Source: Lachnospiraceae bacterium UBA3282 (GTDB lineage: Bacteria > Bacillota > Clostridia > Lachnospirales > Lachnospiraceae). From it: a stretch of DNA of 64,000 bases. Shown in pieces: positions 35,901-44,989 of the stretch. A model generated the notes under the pieces. That model was not told the DNA's origin. It saw nothing but the letters and a program-made list of their open reading frames with translations, and made no database searches. A program made the position numbers and the translations under genes. The DNA is taken from positions 29,524 to 93,523 of the forward strand of contig DETS01000011.1 in NCBI GenBank assembly GCA_002361735.1, written 5' to 3'. How positions within the stretch are numbered: the stretch's first letter is position 1; every line of letters begins with the position of its first letter.

Positions 35901-38600
35901 GCCGTAGTCCACAATAACAGGCTTTGACTCCTCCACCGCCCCATACAGCAGACTCGTGATCACCGCATCCGAAAGATCACCCACACCGTCATCGGCATTT
36001 CCCTTTTTCTCCGTATAGATATAGCCCTTCGGCGTATTCTGGTCAAAATAGAGCCCCGTGCCATCCTCGAGGTAGACAAGATTCGCTTCCTGTACCATCT
36101 CATACGTCACATCACCGGCGAGCACCGTATTCACCTTGATCGCAAAATCATCAGAAGCATTGTCCTGCGCCTTCAAGGAATTAAACACATGTTTTCTGAG
36201 ATAATCCTTTCCGCTGGTACACCGTATATATACGGGTGCATTCTGCACCTCGATATAATGCGAAGAAGTACTCGCCGCCGCAATCTCATAATATTCCTGC
36301 GCTGTCTGCATATCCTGTACTTCCTGTGCATCCTGCGCTGCATCTTTCATACTTACAAATTCTATATCCCGCTCTATCGGCTGTACGCCCGTTAATTCCG
36401 AAACTCTTTGAGGACTGCCTGCCTTGGTAAGCTTATACATTCCCTTTCCGTCGCCAACATATCGAAAACTCCCCACAACAGCAGGATTCACAGCATTGGG
36501 TTCCGTATCCAAAGCTGCAGTTAAGCCGTTTTGGGACAATCCCTTTTCCAAGTGATAGGTATCATAAGGGCGCGGCTGTCCCTCGATCGAATAGAATCTG
36601 CCGCTCTCTTTCACCTGATAAAGCAGTTCCTCCTGCTCGGTCTCAACATAGTTAAATTTTATGATACAATAGGTCCCTTCCTCCAAACCGAGCGTCGGTT
36701 GAGGTTCCGGTTCTGGCTCAGGTTGAGGTTGAGGCTGCGGTTCCGGTTCAGGCTCGGGTTGAGGCTGAGGTTCCGGTTCAGGCTCGGGTTGAGGCTGAGG
36801 TTCCGGTTCGGGCTCGGGTTGAGGCTGCGGTTCCGGTTCAGGCTCGGGTTTGGGTTGAGGTTCCGGTTCAGGCTCGGGTTGGGGTTGAGGCTGAGGTTCC
36901 GGCTGAGGCTCCCCCTCGTTCATAGGCTGCGCTATTTCTACATAGTAACGCCAAGCTCCTGCCGCCCTAGACACAGACTGCACTTGCTGCTCCGACTGAG
37001 ACTGCGGCTGTTCAGACTGTACCTCCTGCTCCCCTTGTTCCATCAACTGCTCAGGCTGCGGTTCCGGCTGAGGCTCAGGTTGAGGCTGAGGTTCCGGCTG
37101 AGGTTCCGGCTGCTCCGGCTGCTCCGGCTGTGGATCGGTCGGTGCCGGATCGGTCGGCTGCGGTTCCGTCGGTGTCGGATCGATCGGCTGCGGATCGGTC
37201 GGCTGTGGATCCGTCGGTGTCGGATCGGTCGGCTGCGGATCGGTCGGTTCCGGATCGGTCGGCTGCGGATCGGTCGGTTCCGGTTCCGTCGGTGTCGGAT
37301 TCGTCGGTTCCGGCTTGGTCGGTTCCGGATCGCTCGGCTGTTCCGGCTCCGGTTTCGGACGCGGAATCCCTTTCATCTCTCCGATCGTGCTGGCATAGCG
37401 ATATACGCCGTTCTCAACGACATACACACCCGTTGCGTCGGAATAACTGCCGCCAAAGATCACTTCGTCATAACTGCCGCTCATGAGCAATTCCGGGCGA
37501 TAACCGCTCGTCCCCATGACCGGTCCTTCAAAAAATACCTGATACTCTCCCTCTCCGTCCGGTGCAAAGGTAAAGACATCCCCTGCTGCTGTTACAGCGG
37601 AAGACATAACCGAATCGCCAAAAAGCGAACCGTTCGCCGGCCAAACCAGATTATAGTCATATCCCGAAAGCGCGGGAAGATTATTGATATCCGCCCCCTC
37701 AGCATCCGGCCTCCTATCCACATAAGCGTAAAGTTCTCCTGTCGAATAGGACGCAGGTGACTGTCCGCCGTCGGGCGCGGCTTCCGCCGGATCATAGATC
37801 TGACTCCACATACTGCTTCGCAGATCCTCACCCATGCCGCCGTAAGCTTCCTGATAGCTGATTCCCTCATAACCGCTTCCCATGACCGAAGTAGTCAATT
37901 CTTTTCTTGCCGAATAGGGATAGAACTTTTCCTTATCACTCCCCGTAAAAATACGCACCAGATCCTGCTGGATCGGCGACTGTCCCGGCGCAAGATAGCC
38001 GATGGTCCCCAGTGAAAACTCGTATTTCTTATCCGCCGAATATGCCTTTCCCGGCACAATATCCAGGATCACAAAGGGATTCTTCTCGTTGTGTTCCTCC
38101 ACGACCTGCTTCATGCCGCCAAAGGACGACTTCGCCTGTACGATAGATGCCGGCGTGCCGTTCATAAAGCGAGGCGATACATAAAGTCCCGTTACCACAA
38201 GCGCTGCCGCCACCGCGACCGCCACCGCGCGCCCGAAGATTTTTTTGCCGGACAAACGCTTACGTGCTCTATAGGGCTTGATTTGCTGCGTCTGCACACT
38301 AAACACTTTCAAGTCCGAACGCGCGCTGTCACGCTCCAGACTGTCCCTGTGCTCATACTCACTGCGCAGCTGTCTGAGCAGATCATTCAGTTCCCCATCC
38401 TCCTGCACGCTGTCACGATCGGCTGCCCCGACGCTGCCGGCTCTCCCGGCATTCTTTTTATCCTTCGACGCCCGTATGCCCAAAAACGCCGCAAAAGCTG
38501 CCGCCGCTCCCATAAGAAACGTCAAAAGGACAATCAGCGGACTGATCTGCTTTTTCTCCGTATGCTGCCGTATTATGGCATTTTTCTTTTCTCTGCCCAT
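32979..38600 (-). CDS. Giant membrane-anchored surface protein with proline-rich repeats (DUF5057-like)
   Basis: A 1873-residue protein of no firmly known function. Residues about 22-43 and 126-146 are hydrophobic segments separated by a charged Lys/Asp/Arg stretch; the rest is probably outside. A globular part (FVILDIVPG, then IGYLAPGQ) is split by two proline-rich repeat blocks (about 412-512 and 563-634). Downstream lie ILELQPT and a segment like a glutamine-amidotransferase fold (LWDVVVLGFG, then GGSVLVSSAG, near 1440-1490), then beta-rich C-terminal regions. I recall such proteins as DUF5057 in Lachnospiraceae, but a Pfam search is needed. It is the last gene of the pilus locus, 30 nt after a pseudopilin gene. 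Start ATG 38600 with GAGAGGG upstream; TTG 38606 rejected. A tip adhesin or pilus-linked surface protein is an inference. Confidence 0.8.
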   Translation of the reverse strand: MGREKKNAIIRQHTEKKQISPLIVLLTFLMGAAAAFAAFLGIRASKDKKNAGRAGSVGAADRDSVQEDGELNDLLRQLRSEYEHRDSLERDSARSDLKVFSVQTQQIKPYRARKRLSGKKIFGRAVAVAVAAALVVTGLYVSPRFMNGTPASIVQAKSSFGGMKQVVEEHNEKNPFVILDIVPGKAYSADKKYEFSLGTIGYLAPGQSPIQQDLVRIFTGSDKEKFYPYSARKELTTSVMGSGYEGISYQEAYGGMGEDLRSSMWSQIYDPAEAAPDGGQSPASYSTGELYAYVDRRPDAEGADINNLPALSGYDYNLVWPANGSLFGDSVMSSAVTAAGDVFTFAPDGEGEYQVFFEGPVMGTSGYRPELLMSGSYDEVIFGGSYSDATGVYVVENGVYRYASTIGEMKGIPRPKPEPEQPSDPEPTKPEPTNPTPTEPEPTDPQPTDPEPTDPQPTDPTPTDPQPTDPQPIDPTPTEPQPTDPAPTDPQPEQPEQPEPQPEPQPQPEPQPEPQPEQLMEQGEQEVQSEQPQSQSEQQVQSVSRAAGAWRYYVEIAQPMNEGEPQPEPQPQPQPEPEPEPQPKPEPEPEPQPQPEPEPEPQPQPEPEPEPQPQPEPEPEPQPQPQPEPEPEPQPTLGLEEGTYCIIKFNYVETEQEELLYQVKESGRFYSIEGQPRPYDTYHLEKGLSQNGLTAALDTEPNAVNPAVVGSFRYVGDGKGMYKLTKAGSPQRVSELTGVQPIERDIEFVSMKDAAQDAQEVQDMQTAQEYYEIAAASTSSHYIEVQNAPVYIRCTSGKDYLRKHVFNSLKAQDNASDDFAIKVNTVLAGDVTYEMVQEANLVYLEDGTGLYFDQNTPKGYIYTEKKGNADDGVGDLSDAVITSLLYGAVEESKPVIVDYGIVTNENDYADTKYQKLAKVFLKQDLAAYYNAMAKSDDLANSALMNADKESTEYPNKKDNKYHYVNRNIYIVNGSTPLVADDFPDAMDKTAATSGFTEVLAAIKAENVMLADDEKIAEEVSKAMAVQYIINYSRGLVGDYKNLSILELQPTANIESDLHYEAPADKERVVLYWKRQDQSGDGQQILRSSRKIKIDKELHSVAAFNTSHEDINEAYNMIFIGLDGQRLYREPDKDNMLQTVYNDSDLNGKVYHRGDRVAGSDVRYDENDITAEKKNALLDYLRAGYPIVVENDCFTGGSARKAEAKDINTKYIAKDTQMYAFFEEAIAMRADQKEDEESDVGLYTIEDVHSSAMFAMQLKALRPKVELQRENDAAPDGGENGDEEQNEQIGMIPAEPVEDRTGVVRGTFAYRISSDRTGDNKTYGRELDRHLYLDLNYDGIFAPEEEIAGYQHEQTADGGTISVDFNEINSGIVPWKLEVADHGNQYRRAATQGYFTITGNDKTKIRVLQILDDTKNDYANFEEQYKRVGNSVLAYYLKTAEGRANITWDIKTIEPSNGKDGLKELLDKNPNYLSLWDVVVLGFGESRNPGEPVTKAVNEFIAAGGSVLVSSAGASEETGRFGLSTAVLGQKDGKTYGKLGLHSPSQYRYKDIDAYMFNKTPSLFLDRINEGVITQWPLQVNTRAQLGSATKVSMPDYLLDIGEEGSTGEGSGTGQPRTTAWFTLLDTGASSDGRTASGYSVSPCDGRNNYYVYSKGNVVYVGQSQYPYGYDKESGKGPEGDGLDECKIFVNALMAAYNGGIHRANVSIVAGFNGVNKVESVTIPYDVAFKEGEQSGDAKGGILGDTVDVYFRFTDNNIAVDKVTDFSLYYRNPGAGADTILLQADGSINTADYTAFTSPIWAVENNRLVEVTGGIVPGKVYRIKAPLIALQNGDDEKSQICVMLTNRYTRAGQSVEAFSMDSVSLNRAQMFLLE
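36697..36905 (-). repeat. 30-nt tandem repeats encoding Pro-Glu-Pro-Gln units
   Basis: About six near-identical 30-nt units. Each encodes a ten-residue PEPEPEPQPQ-type unit at about residues 565-634 of the giant protein. Copies differ at only one or two bases each, which points to recent expansion or ongoing homogenisation. The unit is in frame. Confidence 0.9.
37070..37366 (-). repeat. 15-nt repeats encoding PTDPQ-type units
   Basis: A degenerate array of 15-nt units. They encode five-residue PTDPQ/PTDPE/PTEPQ blocks and shade into PEPQPEPQ toward the lower coordinates (residues about 412-512 of the giant protein). The array resembles wall-spanning or stalk regions of surface proteins. Confidence 0.88.
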
Positions 38601-38630
38601 ACGCAATACCCTCTCTCATCAGGCGGTTTC

Positions 38631-41600
38631 TTAACTTCCCCACTGCCTCCATTGATTCTCATTGCTCTTACACAGAAATGCTGCTACAAAATCCCCATTT
38701 GAATTAAAGAACTGTATGGTATATTCTTTCGCCGACGGCTCATAGTAACATTTCACTTTGTGAATCCACACAGTCTCTGTTTCCTGCTTACCTTGTTTCA
38801 GTATTTTAAGATTATAACCATTATTTTCCTGCCACTCATTCCGTTCCCGAGCAAACCCAAGCTTATCTGTAAAGGCACTCTCCGAAGGTAAGGGAATATA
38901 CATCTTCCCTTTGTATGTTTCGTTCCACATTGTAAAATCCACATCCGCCGTGCTGTTGTTCAGCTTTATCACATTGCCCGGCACCTGTGTCTGCCCCGTA
39001 TTTTTAAGCTGTGTGTCAAACGTGCCCTTATCTCTCTGTGTCCATCTCTTTTGGCTCTCATCATAGCAGAACAGCCCTGCCGAGGCTTCCATATCACGGT
39101 CCCAGTTGTCATCATGATAAGTATAGAAGAGCTTCAATTCATAACGGCCGTTCACATACTGGCACTGCATCTGCGCCGCGGAAGGCTGGTAGCTCGTTGT
39201 GTCCGTTCTCCCCTTAACGGTCTTCGCAAAGTATCCCCCTTTCTTCGCGTTCTGCCAATTTGACTCCTCTTTGTTAAAATACTGCGTAAAGTCCGGTTCT
39301 GAGGGCGCAGGGAAATAAATCTCGCCCAATGTAAACTGATTGTTGGCATAACTCCACAGTTCCAGATTACCGCCCTCTATCACCTCATAGTAAACCGTAC
39401 TCCTCTTATCCTCGTAGTACTGTTCCTGCTCATATTTCGGCGTATAACTCGTATAGTAGATACCGCTCCCGCTATAGTGGTCTGCTCCCGAGCCCTGTGT
39501 ATATGTGATGGTCGGTATCACCCGGTATTTACCCGCCACCTGGGAGAACTTATCCTTTTTGTTGGTATCCAGCTTGATGTACATATTTTTTACATTGCCG
39601 ATCTCACTCAGTTTCAGCGCCTGGTCATAAGGTTCGCTTTCCCCCTCGTATTGTTTCGTTTCACCGTTATACCCGTAAAGCTTTTTCAGACCGCCTTCCG
39701 TCTCCCGATACACACTGAATTTTACATTCTGCTCGGTAAATCCCCCAAGCGACATATCTCTGGTATTCTTTACCTTATCCACACCGAAGTTTGTGGTAAA
39801 CGGCCCTGCTAACGTCGTCACCGTCTGCAGTTTCAACTCGCCCTCCAGATTTTTCTGTCCATTATATTGGTAAAGGATCTCCGGAGGATAGATCATCGTC
39901 TCAAGCTTACCCGTATGTTCATATGCCGTGCCGATATAGGTGCCGGACACATCGCAGTGAGCCAGATAATCCCCTATCATCGCCTTCACTTCCGGGTGAT
40001 CGACCAGATACCCGGTCTTGCCCGCACTCAGGGCAGACCATCCGACTCCTGCCGGTAGCTCGGCTTTGGGTTCTAACGCCTGCAGGGAAAGCTGCCAGGG
40101 CTTATTGATCGTTTCCACACCGAACATATCCGGCGTCACCCGCGTGGTTTTCCCTTCCGAGAGGAAAACCATGATCTTATCGTTGCCTGTAGTGCCGTAC
40201 TCCCTGATACGCGCAAAGAGCATATAATAATGAAACTTCGGATTATCAAAAGAGGCCGTAAGATCCGCCGACGCCCCCCAGAGCAGCTCGCCGTTTAAGT
40301 CGATATTTTTATTGCCCTCCACCACCTTAAAGCTAATGGCTCCCGGCACCCACCAGTCGTACTTTCTGCCGTAGGCGTTGTCGCACACGGAGAGCATGGA
40401 AAGCGCCTGCACCACAAAGAGGTGCGTGACCTTTTCGTCCGAAGTCGGCGCATCCTTATCGATCGTAAGCGTTACGCTGTTCGGTTTCTGGTCTTTGAGC
40501 TTCGCATAGGATACATCATAAACGCCCGGCTGATGAACTATCCATACCTCACTCCTGCCCTGCGGATTTCCCTCGTACACCACCTGTTTGTCGATCGTGG
40601 TATCGTCGCCGCACGCGCTGCAGACCTCTTCCAACTTATATCCCGTAACATCCGCAGTGATCGTATAGGTGCCGCCCGGCGATACCAAATACACGGTATT
40701 TCCCGCAGCATCCGTTTCTGTCCCGTCCGCAGTTGCGGAAAGGTTCACCGCTCTGACCCTCTTGATATGCACCGTCACGGAGCAGGTGGCCGGCAGCCCG
40801 TCATCTCCCACCGCATTGGTCGTGATCTTCAGCTTGACATCCCCAGCCGGCTCATCCGTCGCTATCTGCAAAATACCGTTGTCCTTATCCGTAAACTTCG
40901 TGCCGCCCGAAGCGCTGTGCGATTCTTCGACAGACCACACCACGCTCCTGTCCGTTACGTTCTCACCCGTCACTCTGGGCGTGGAAAAATGATAGGTTTC
41001 GCCGGGTTCAATGATCACGCCCGAATCCCTGGCCGCGACGGAGATGGTCTTTTTCCTGTTGAGCGGATCAAGTTCGGCGTCGTTGACCCCTACCTTATTA
41101 CGGATGGTGACGTTATTGGAGGTGACATACTCCTTGACGCCGTCCTCAAAGGTCAGGGCAAGCATCACCACGCGCTTCTCCTGGACCTGACTCAAATCCA
41201 CCGAAAAATCCGTCACATGACTTGCCAGCGTAACCCACTCGTAACCGGGGTCGCCGAAAATCGGCGCCGTTCCCGTCGTCGCATCCACTTCCGCATAAAA
41301 AAGAGTCTCCTCACTCTTATCCCAATAAAAATGATAGTTCTTGTTGCCGTTTCCATCCTCTATGATATCCGGACCGCCGCTGGGATTCTTGACTAACACG
41401 CCATTATACATCACCAGGCTCTTGTCCTCGGGGGTAAAAGCAAACTCAGCGTCTTTCAGCGCGTATACCGGGCTTCCGCTCGCGTCATAGCCCGCATAAT
41501 TCACACTCCGGGTGGTGTCGATCACCACATCCGACATCTGGTTTAAGGCCAGCTGCGCTTCCTGCTGGACGCTGATATCGCTGTTTCCCGCCGCGTAGCT

Positions 41601-41708
41601 TCTGGAACCGACCAGAATAAATCCGCACACAGCCGCAACGACGATGGACAGGATCGCTACCGCTATCAATAATTCCACTATGGTGAAGCCTTTCTGATCC
41701 CTTTTCAT
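38631..41708 (-). CDS. Very large PilW/GspJ-like pseudopilin with extracellular beta domains
   Basis: About 1025 residues. A class III prepilin signal is at the N-terminus: MKRDQKG then FTIVE, with cleavage after G7 and Glu at +5, followed by a 20-residue hydrophobic helix. The next region (to about 210) resembles PilW/GspJ. An Ig-like or Big-type beta domain then appears (about 245-330), and a long unassigned Tyr-rich extracellular region completes the protein, far above the usual 200-350 residues. ATGs at 41708 and 41714 are both possible, and GTG at 41726 overlaps the upstream stop; AAAGGA is best spaced for 41708. A minor pilin at the pilus tip is the likely role. Confidence 0.82.
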   Translation of the reverse strand: MKRDQKGFTIVELLIAVAILSIVVAAVCGFILVGSRSYAAGNSDISVQQEAQLALNQMSDVVIDTTRSVNYAGYDASGSPVYALKDAEFAFTPEDKSLVMYNGVLVKNPSGGPDIIEDGNGNKNYHFYWDKSEETLFYAEVDATTGTAPIFGDPGYEWVTLASHVTDFSVDLSQVQEKRVVMLALTFEDGVKEYVTSNNVTIRNKVGVNDAELDPLNRKKTISVAARDSGVIIEPGETYHFSTPRVTGENVTDRSVVWSVEESHSASGGTKFTDKDNGILQIATDEPAGDVKLKITTNAVGDDGLPATCSVTVHIKRVRAVNLSATADGTETDAAGNTVYLVSPGGTYTITADVTGYKLEEVCSACGDDTTIDKQVVYEGNPQGRSEVWIVHQPGVYDVSYAKLKDQKPNSVTLTIDKDAPTSDEKVTHLFVVQALSMLSVCDNAYGRKYDWWVPGAISFKVVEGNKNIDLNGELLWGASADLTASFDNPKFHYYMLFARIREYGTTGNDKIMVFLSEGKTTRVTPDMFGVETINKPWQLSLQALEPKAELPAGVGWSALSAGKTGYLVDHPEVKAMIGDYLAHCDVSGTYIGTAYEHTGKLETMIYPPEILYQYNGQKNLEGELKLQTVTTLAGPFTTNFGVDKVKNTRDMSLGGFTEQNVKFSVYRETEGGLKKLYGYNGETKQYEGESEPYDQALKLSEIGNVKNMYIKLDTNKKDKFSQVAGKYRVIPTITYTQGSGADHYSGSGIYYTSYTPKYEQEQYYEDKRSTVYYEVIEGGNLELWSYANNQFTLGEIYFPAPSEPDFTQYFNKEESNWQNAKKGGYFAKTVKGRTDTTSYQPSAAQMQCQYVNGRYELKLFYTYHDDNWDRDMEASAGLFCYDESQKRWTQRDKGTFDTQLKNTGQTQVPGNVIKLNNSTADVDFTMWNETYKGKMYIPLPSESAFTDKLGFARERNEWQENNGYNLKILKQGKQETETVWIHKVKCYYEPSAKEYTIQFFNSNGDFVAAFLCKSNENQWRQWGS

Positions 41709-41725
41709 ACGCATTTCCTTTCCCA

Positions 41726-42301
41726 CTACTTTGCCTTTACCTCAGACTTACCCGTAAGCGCCGTCATTGTGATCTCATACTTCTTACTGCCGCCCTCCAC
41801 GAATATGATCTCGTAGAGATTGCCGCTGCCATCCGCCTTAAAACCGCCGGTCGCGCGATCAAACCAAATCTCGATGCTGTCTCCCGGCAGAAACTCCGTT
41901 CTGCTGCCTCCCTTAGGCTGATATGCCACAGTTACCTTTTTCGGACCGACCTTCTGCGGCTCCGACGGCACATAAGAACCGCTGCTGTCCATAACATACA
42001 TTCGGGTGTACACATTTTCATTCCCGGCATCCCGATAAAGCTCCATGTATGCCGATGCCCTGCCCATCGTAGCTACCTTGCAATCCCCGATGGCACGCTG
42101 GATATCGTTCGCAGTACTCTTAGCATTAGCGCTGAAAATCAAAATAATCGAGTAAAAGACCGTGCCCATGATAACTGCTATGATGGCAAGAACAATGACC
42201 AGCTCGATCAATGAATAACCATTGTTATTAAAACAACTGTTATCATTTCCCTGTCCGCCTCTTCTATGAAGTTTGCCTTTGTTGTGCTTCCCTACGCTCA
42301 A
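41726..42301 (-). CDS. FimT/GspH-like minor pseudopilin
   Basis: A 191-residue prepilin-like protein. Its long leader of 28 residues ends NNNG, then YSLIE with Glu at +5 and a hydrophobic helix. The C-terminal domain of about 130 residues resembles GspH/FimT in size. It starts at TTG 42301; no in-frame ATG precedes the cleavage site, and GGAAGG lies about 10 nt upstream. The gene lies in the four-gene pseudopilin block, 22 nt after the previous gene. Confidence 0.8.
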   Translation of the reverse strand: MSVGKHNKGKLHRRGGQGNDNSCFNNNGYSLIELVIVLAIIAVIMGTVFYSIILIFSANAKSTANDIQRAIGDCKVATMGRASAYMELYRDAGNENVYTRMYVMDSSGSYVPSEPQKVGPKKVTVAYQPKGGSRTEFLPGDSIEIWFDRATGGFKADGSGNLYEIIFVEGGSKKYEITMTALTGKSEVKAK

Positions 42302-42323
42302 ACTTCCGTGTCCTTCCTTTTTT

Positions 42324-44963
42324 CTATTTCTTGATCCAGTTCATATAGCGCACGATCTCGCTGTAGTCAAGCGCCAGATTCCCTTCTGCGTCCATATTCG
42401 GCGCCACCGCCCCGTTTAACAGGCTGCCGCCGCCGTTCATAAACAGATCGATCGGCTTCTGGTTATCGCCGGTGCCGTCGTTTTTCCAATGTTCGCTGTT
42501 CGCTTCCAGCACATTCGCCAGTTCGGTACCGCCGCGTTTGATCTTATGCGCGCCTGTCACGATGATCCTGCCCCTGGCGATGATCAGTCCGGTAAAGTCC
42601 TGATCCACCGTCACATTGCCGAGGCTGATCACCAGTCTTACTTCGCCCGGCCCGCCAATTGACGACAACGTTACGTCGTTTCTCGTCAAATATGCCAACT
42701 GCCCGGACGTCGTCTCGTATTTCACATGGCCCGTGTTCCCCGGAAGACCTGCCAGATAGTCCTCCACGTTGTCCGCCGTGCCTCCCGGCTCCTTGCATTT
42801 GATAATGCTCTTAAACACATACTCCGCAGCCTTATCCGGGTCATAAGAGCTCGGCAGATTGGGATCGGCAAAGCCCGGGACCCCTCCCCCGTCCTTCAGG
42901 TTATAGGTTAAGCTGGTATAGTCTTTCCTGATCTGCGCGATGAGCTCATCCACGGTCGCGCTGCCGGCTATCGCTTCGTTTTTCACTTCCTCCGCATTTT
43001 CGCCGGTCTCCGTGTAGGCATTCGGGTCAACGGGCGCCGCCGGATCCGTGCCCCCGCCGCCTTCTTCCGGCGTTCCCGTTCCCGTGCCTGTGCCGCCCGT
43101 TCCTGTCAGATTTAAGGTCGTCTGATCCACGCCGGTCAGTAACGTCACACCGCTGTCCGTAAGGGCGCTGCTCACCAGGCTGTTACCGAGGATCGTATAC
43201 TCTGTCATGGGGTCCGCAAAATCACCGAGCTGAAAACCACCGGAAAGATATCTGTTGAAATAAGTATCGATCTCTTCCCGGTTCGCATGGAAATCATAGT
43301 ACTGCACAAAATACTTCTCTGCAGTGTCCTTATCCATGACCAGATAATAGTAGAGGAGCGTATCGCCCCGATAAGGCGCATAGACCTTGCGGATGTATTT
43401 CATATCGTCCGCTGCCGTATGGCCCGGCACACTTGAGCCCACGCCCATTTCCCGCAATGTTTTGCCGCCGAGACGATAGACCTTCCTGTCAAAATCCACT
43501 TCCTTAAAGCCCACTCCGTAGGTTTTTTCATTCTCTTCCGTTTTGTCGTCTATCTTACTCGCGTAAACGGGGTTCTGTCCAATCACGCTCTCCTCATTCA
43601 GCGTGCCGATGCACTCCGCAGGTACCAGATATGCCACCTGACCGCCCTTGACAGCGATGGACTCTCCCATCATCACCGGCGGGCTCGACGAGGTAAGATC
43701 CGCCTTATCGCTCCCCATATGCCCCGCCGTATTGCCAAGGTGCGGACTGATATAGGAACGTCCCGCGAGCAGCAGTCTCGTCACCGCCGACATATCGACC
43801 GTGGAATCTCTGCCGTTTATGATGATAGCGCTGCTGGCCGCAGGATCCGCAGCCGGCTCTCCCGACAGTCCGTTGAAGGCGGAATTGCCGTAACCGTAAT
43901 ACTCTTTCGTGAGCGCAACTCTGCTGCCCACGCCGTCAAGCGTCAAATCGTTCGCCACATACACCTTGCTGTCAAGGCTTGCCGTCCCACTGTTTAAGTT
44001 GATATTTTTCGCATATACGCGGTTATCCTGCCCGGCCACGTCCCGGACGGTCAGAGCGGACGACGGTCCCTCCACCGTGATATCCCCCTTCGAGATCACG
44101 CGCAGGGCGTCCTCCAATACCAGACTCGTATTGTAGGTCTTTTTTATGCTTCCGTCCGCCTCCGTCTTTAAGCCGAGCGTAAGCCCGCCAACGCCGTTCT
44201 TATCCGCACCCGCATAGATACTGCCCTCCACTTGGGTGATACCGGGTCCCTGCAGTTCCACCCCCTGATTCCCGATGAGGGCATACTGGTAGAGTCCGTC
44301 GATAGAACCCGTGTTCTCAAAGACCAGCTTCGGCACATCGAGACGGATATCCGTCTTTACGATGGACAGTCTGTCATCGGCATCCGTGCAGGAGACATAG
44401 ATATTTTTGAGGATAATGCTGTTGTTGTTTACCACTTCCATCACCGGCGCGCCTTCGGCCTCACTCAGCGCATTGCCGTGATTCCATGCCGCCACATCCA
44501 CGCCCGCAGTCCCTCCGGAGAAGTCCGCAATGTCCACATAAGCCTCCAGAATCGACCTGTCATAGCGGATCGCGCCATAGGAGGGATCCTTGAGCTTATC
44601 AATCAGGGTATCCATATAAGTCATCATAAAGAGATTGGAACGCGCCGCCTCGGACTCCAGATTATCCCAATTTGCCAACACATCCCGGTAAGCAACGCCC
44701 ACCGCCCCGGCGGACTCCCTGCGCAGTCCCGACATGATCTGCTCCACCACTTCCTCGGCGGTGTAAAAGCTGTTCTTGTTGCGGATATCCGCCACCTTGA
44801 TCATATAGTTCATGTAAGCCATCCATAGCAGGGTGGTCGCCAAAATCCCGATCATTGCCATCGCGATGATCACGATAACAATGGCGGAACCTCTGTCATC
44901 CCGCTTCTTCTTTGCCCACTGATAAAGCTGTGCAAACTTACCGCCCGTTTTTTTCATACCCAT
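42324..44963 (-). CDS. Large PilX/GspK-like pilus protein without Glu5
   Basis: An 879-residue protein. The N-terminal helix follows a charged RDDRG segment (SAIVIVIIAMAMIGIL), but the residue at +5 is Ile and not Glu. This is the pattern of PilX and GspK, which cap the pilus or pseudopilus tip. The conserved NSFYTAEEVVEQI follows the helix. The remaining part is Gly/Asp/Ser-rich and probably beta-helical (repeated short hydrophobic strands near 230-400), with a Gly/Thr-rich linker near 628. Starts at 44963 or 44957 cannot be separated. It is much longer than typical PilX (about 200). Confidence 0.78.
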   Translation of the reverse strand: MGMKKTGGKFAQLYQWAKKKRDDRGSAIVIVIIAMAMIGILATTLLWMAYMNYMIKVADIRNKNSFYTAEEVVEQIMSGLRRESAGAVGVAYRDVLANWDNLESEAARSNLFMMTYMDTLIDKLKDPSYGAIRYDRSILEAYVDIADFSGGTAGVDVAAWNHGNALSEAEGAPVMEVVNNNSIILKNIYVSCTDADDRLSIVKTDIRLDVPKLVFENTGSIDGLYQYALIGNQGVELQGPGITQVEGSIYAGADKNGVGGLTLGLKTEADGSIKKTYNTSLVLEDALRVISKGDITVEGPSSALTVRDVAGQDNRVYAKNINLNSGTASLDSKVYVANDLTLDGVGSRVALTKEYYGYGNSAFNGLSGEPAADPAASSAIIINGRDSTVDMSAVTRLLLAGRSYISPHLGNTAGHMGSDKADLTSSSPPVMMGESIAVKGGQVAYLVPAECIGTLNEESVIGQNPVYASKIDDKTEENEKTYGVGFKEVDFDRKVYRLGGKTLREMGVGSSVPGHTAADDMKYIRKVYAPYRGDTLLYYYLVMDKDTAEKYFVQYYDFHANREEIDTYFNRYLSGGFQLGDFADPMTEYTILGNSLVSSALTDSGVTLLTGVDQTTLNLTGTGGTGTGTGTPEEGGGGTDPAAPVDPNAYTETGENAEEVKNEAIAGSATVDELIAQIRKDYTSLTYNLKDGGGVPGFADPNLPSSYDPDKAAEYVFKSIIKCKEPGGTADNVEDYLAGLPGNTGHVKYETTSGQLAYLTRNDVTLSSIGGPGEVRLVISLGNVTVDQDFTGLIIARGRIIVTGAHKIKRGGTELANVLEANSEHWKNDGTGDNQKPIDLFMNGGGSLLNGAVAPNMDAEGNLALDYSEIVRYMNWIKK

Positions 44964-44989
44964 ACCCCATTATTTCCTGCTATTACTTA

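Noticed and set aside
36697..36905. Repeat array considered as CRISPR
   Set aside because: Units are contiguous without unique spacers and encode a regular peptide in frame.
36531..37760. Plus-strand frame of 409 codons rich in Arg, Leu and Phe repeats
   Set aside because: It is the complement of the proline-rich repeats of the giant surface protein; no ribosome site or domain supports it.
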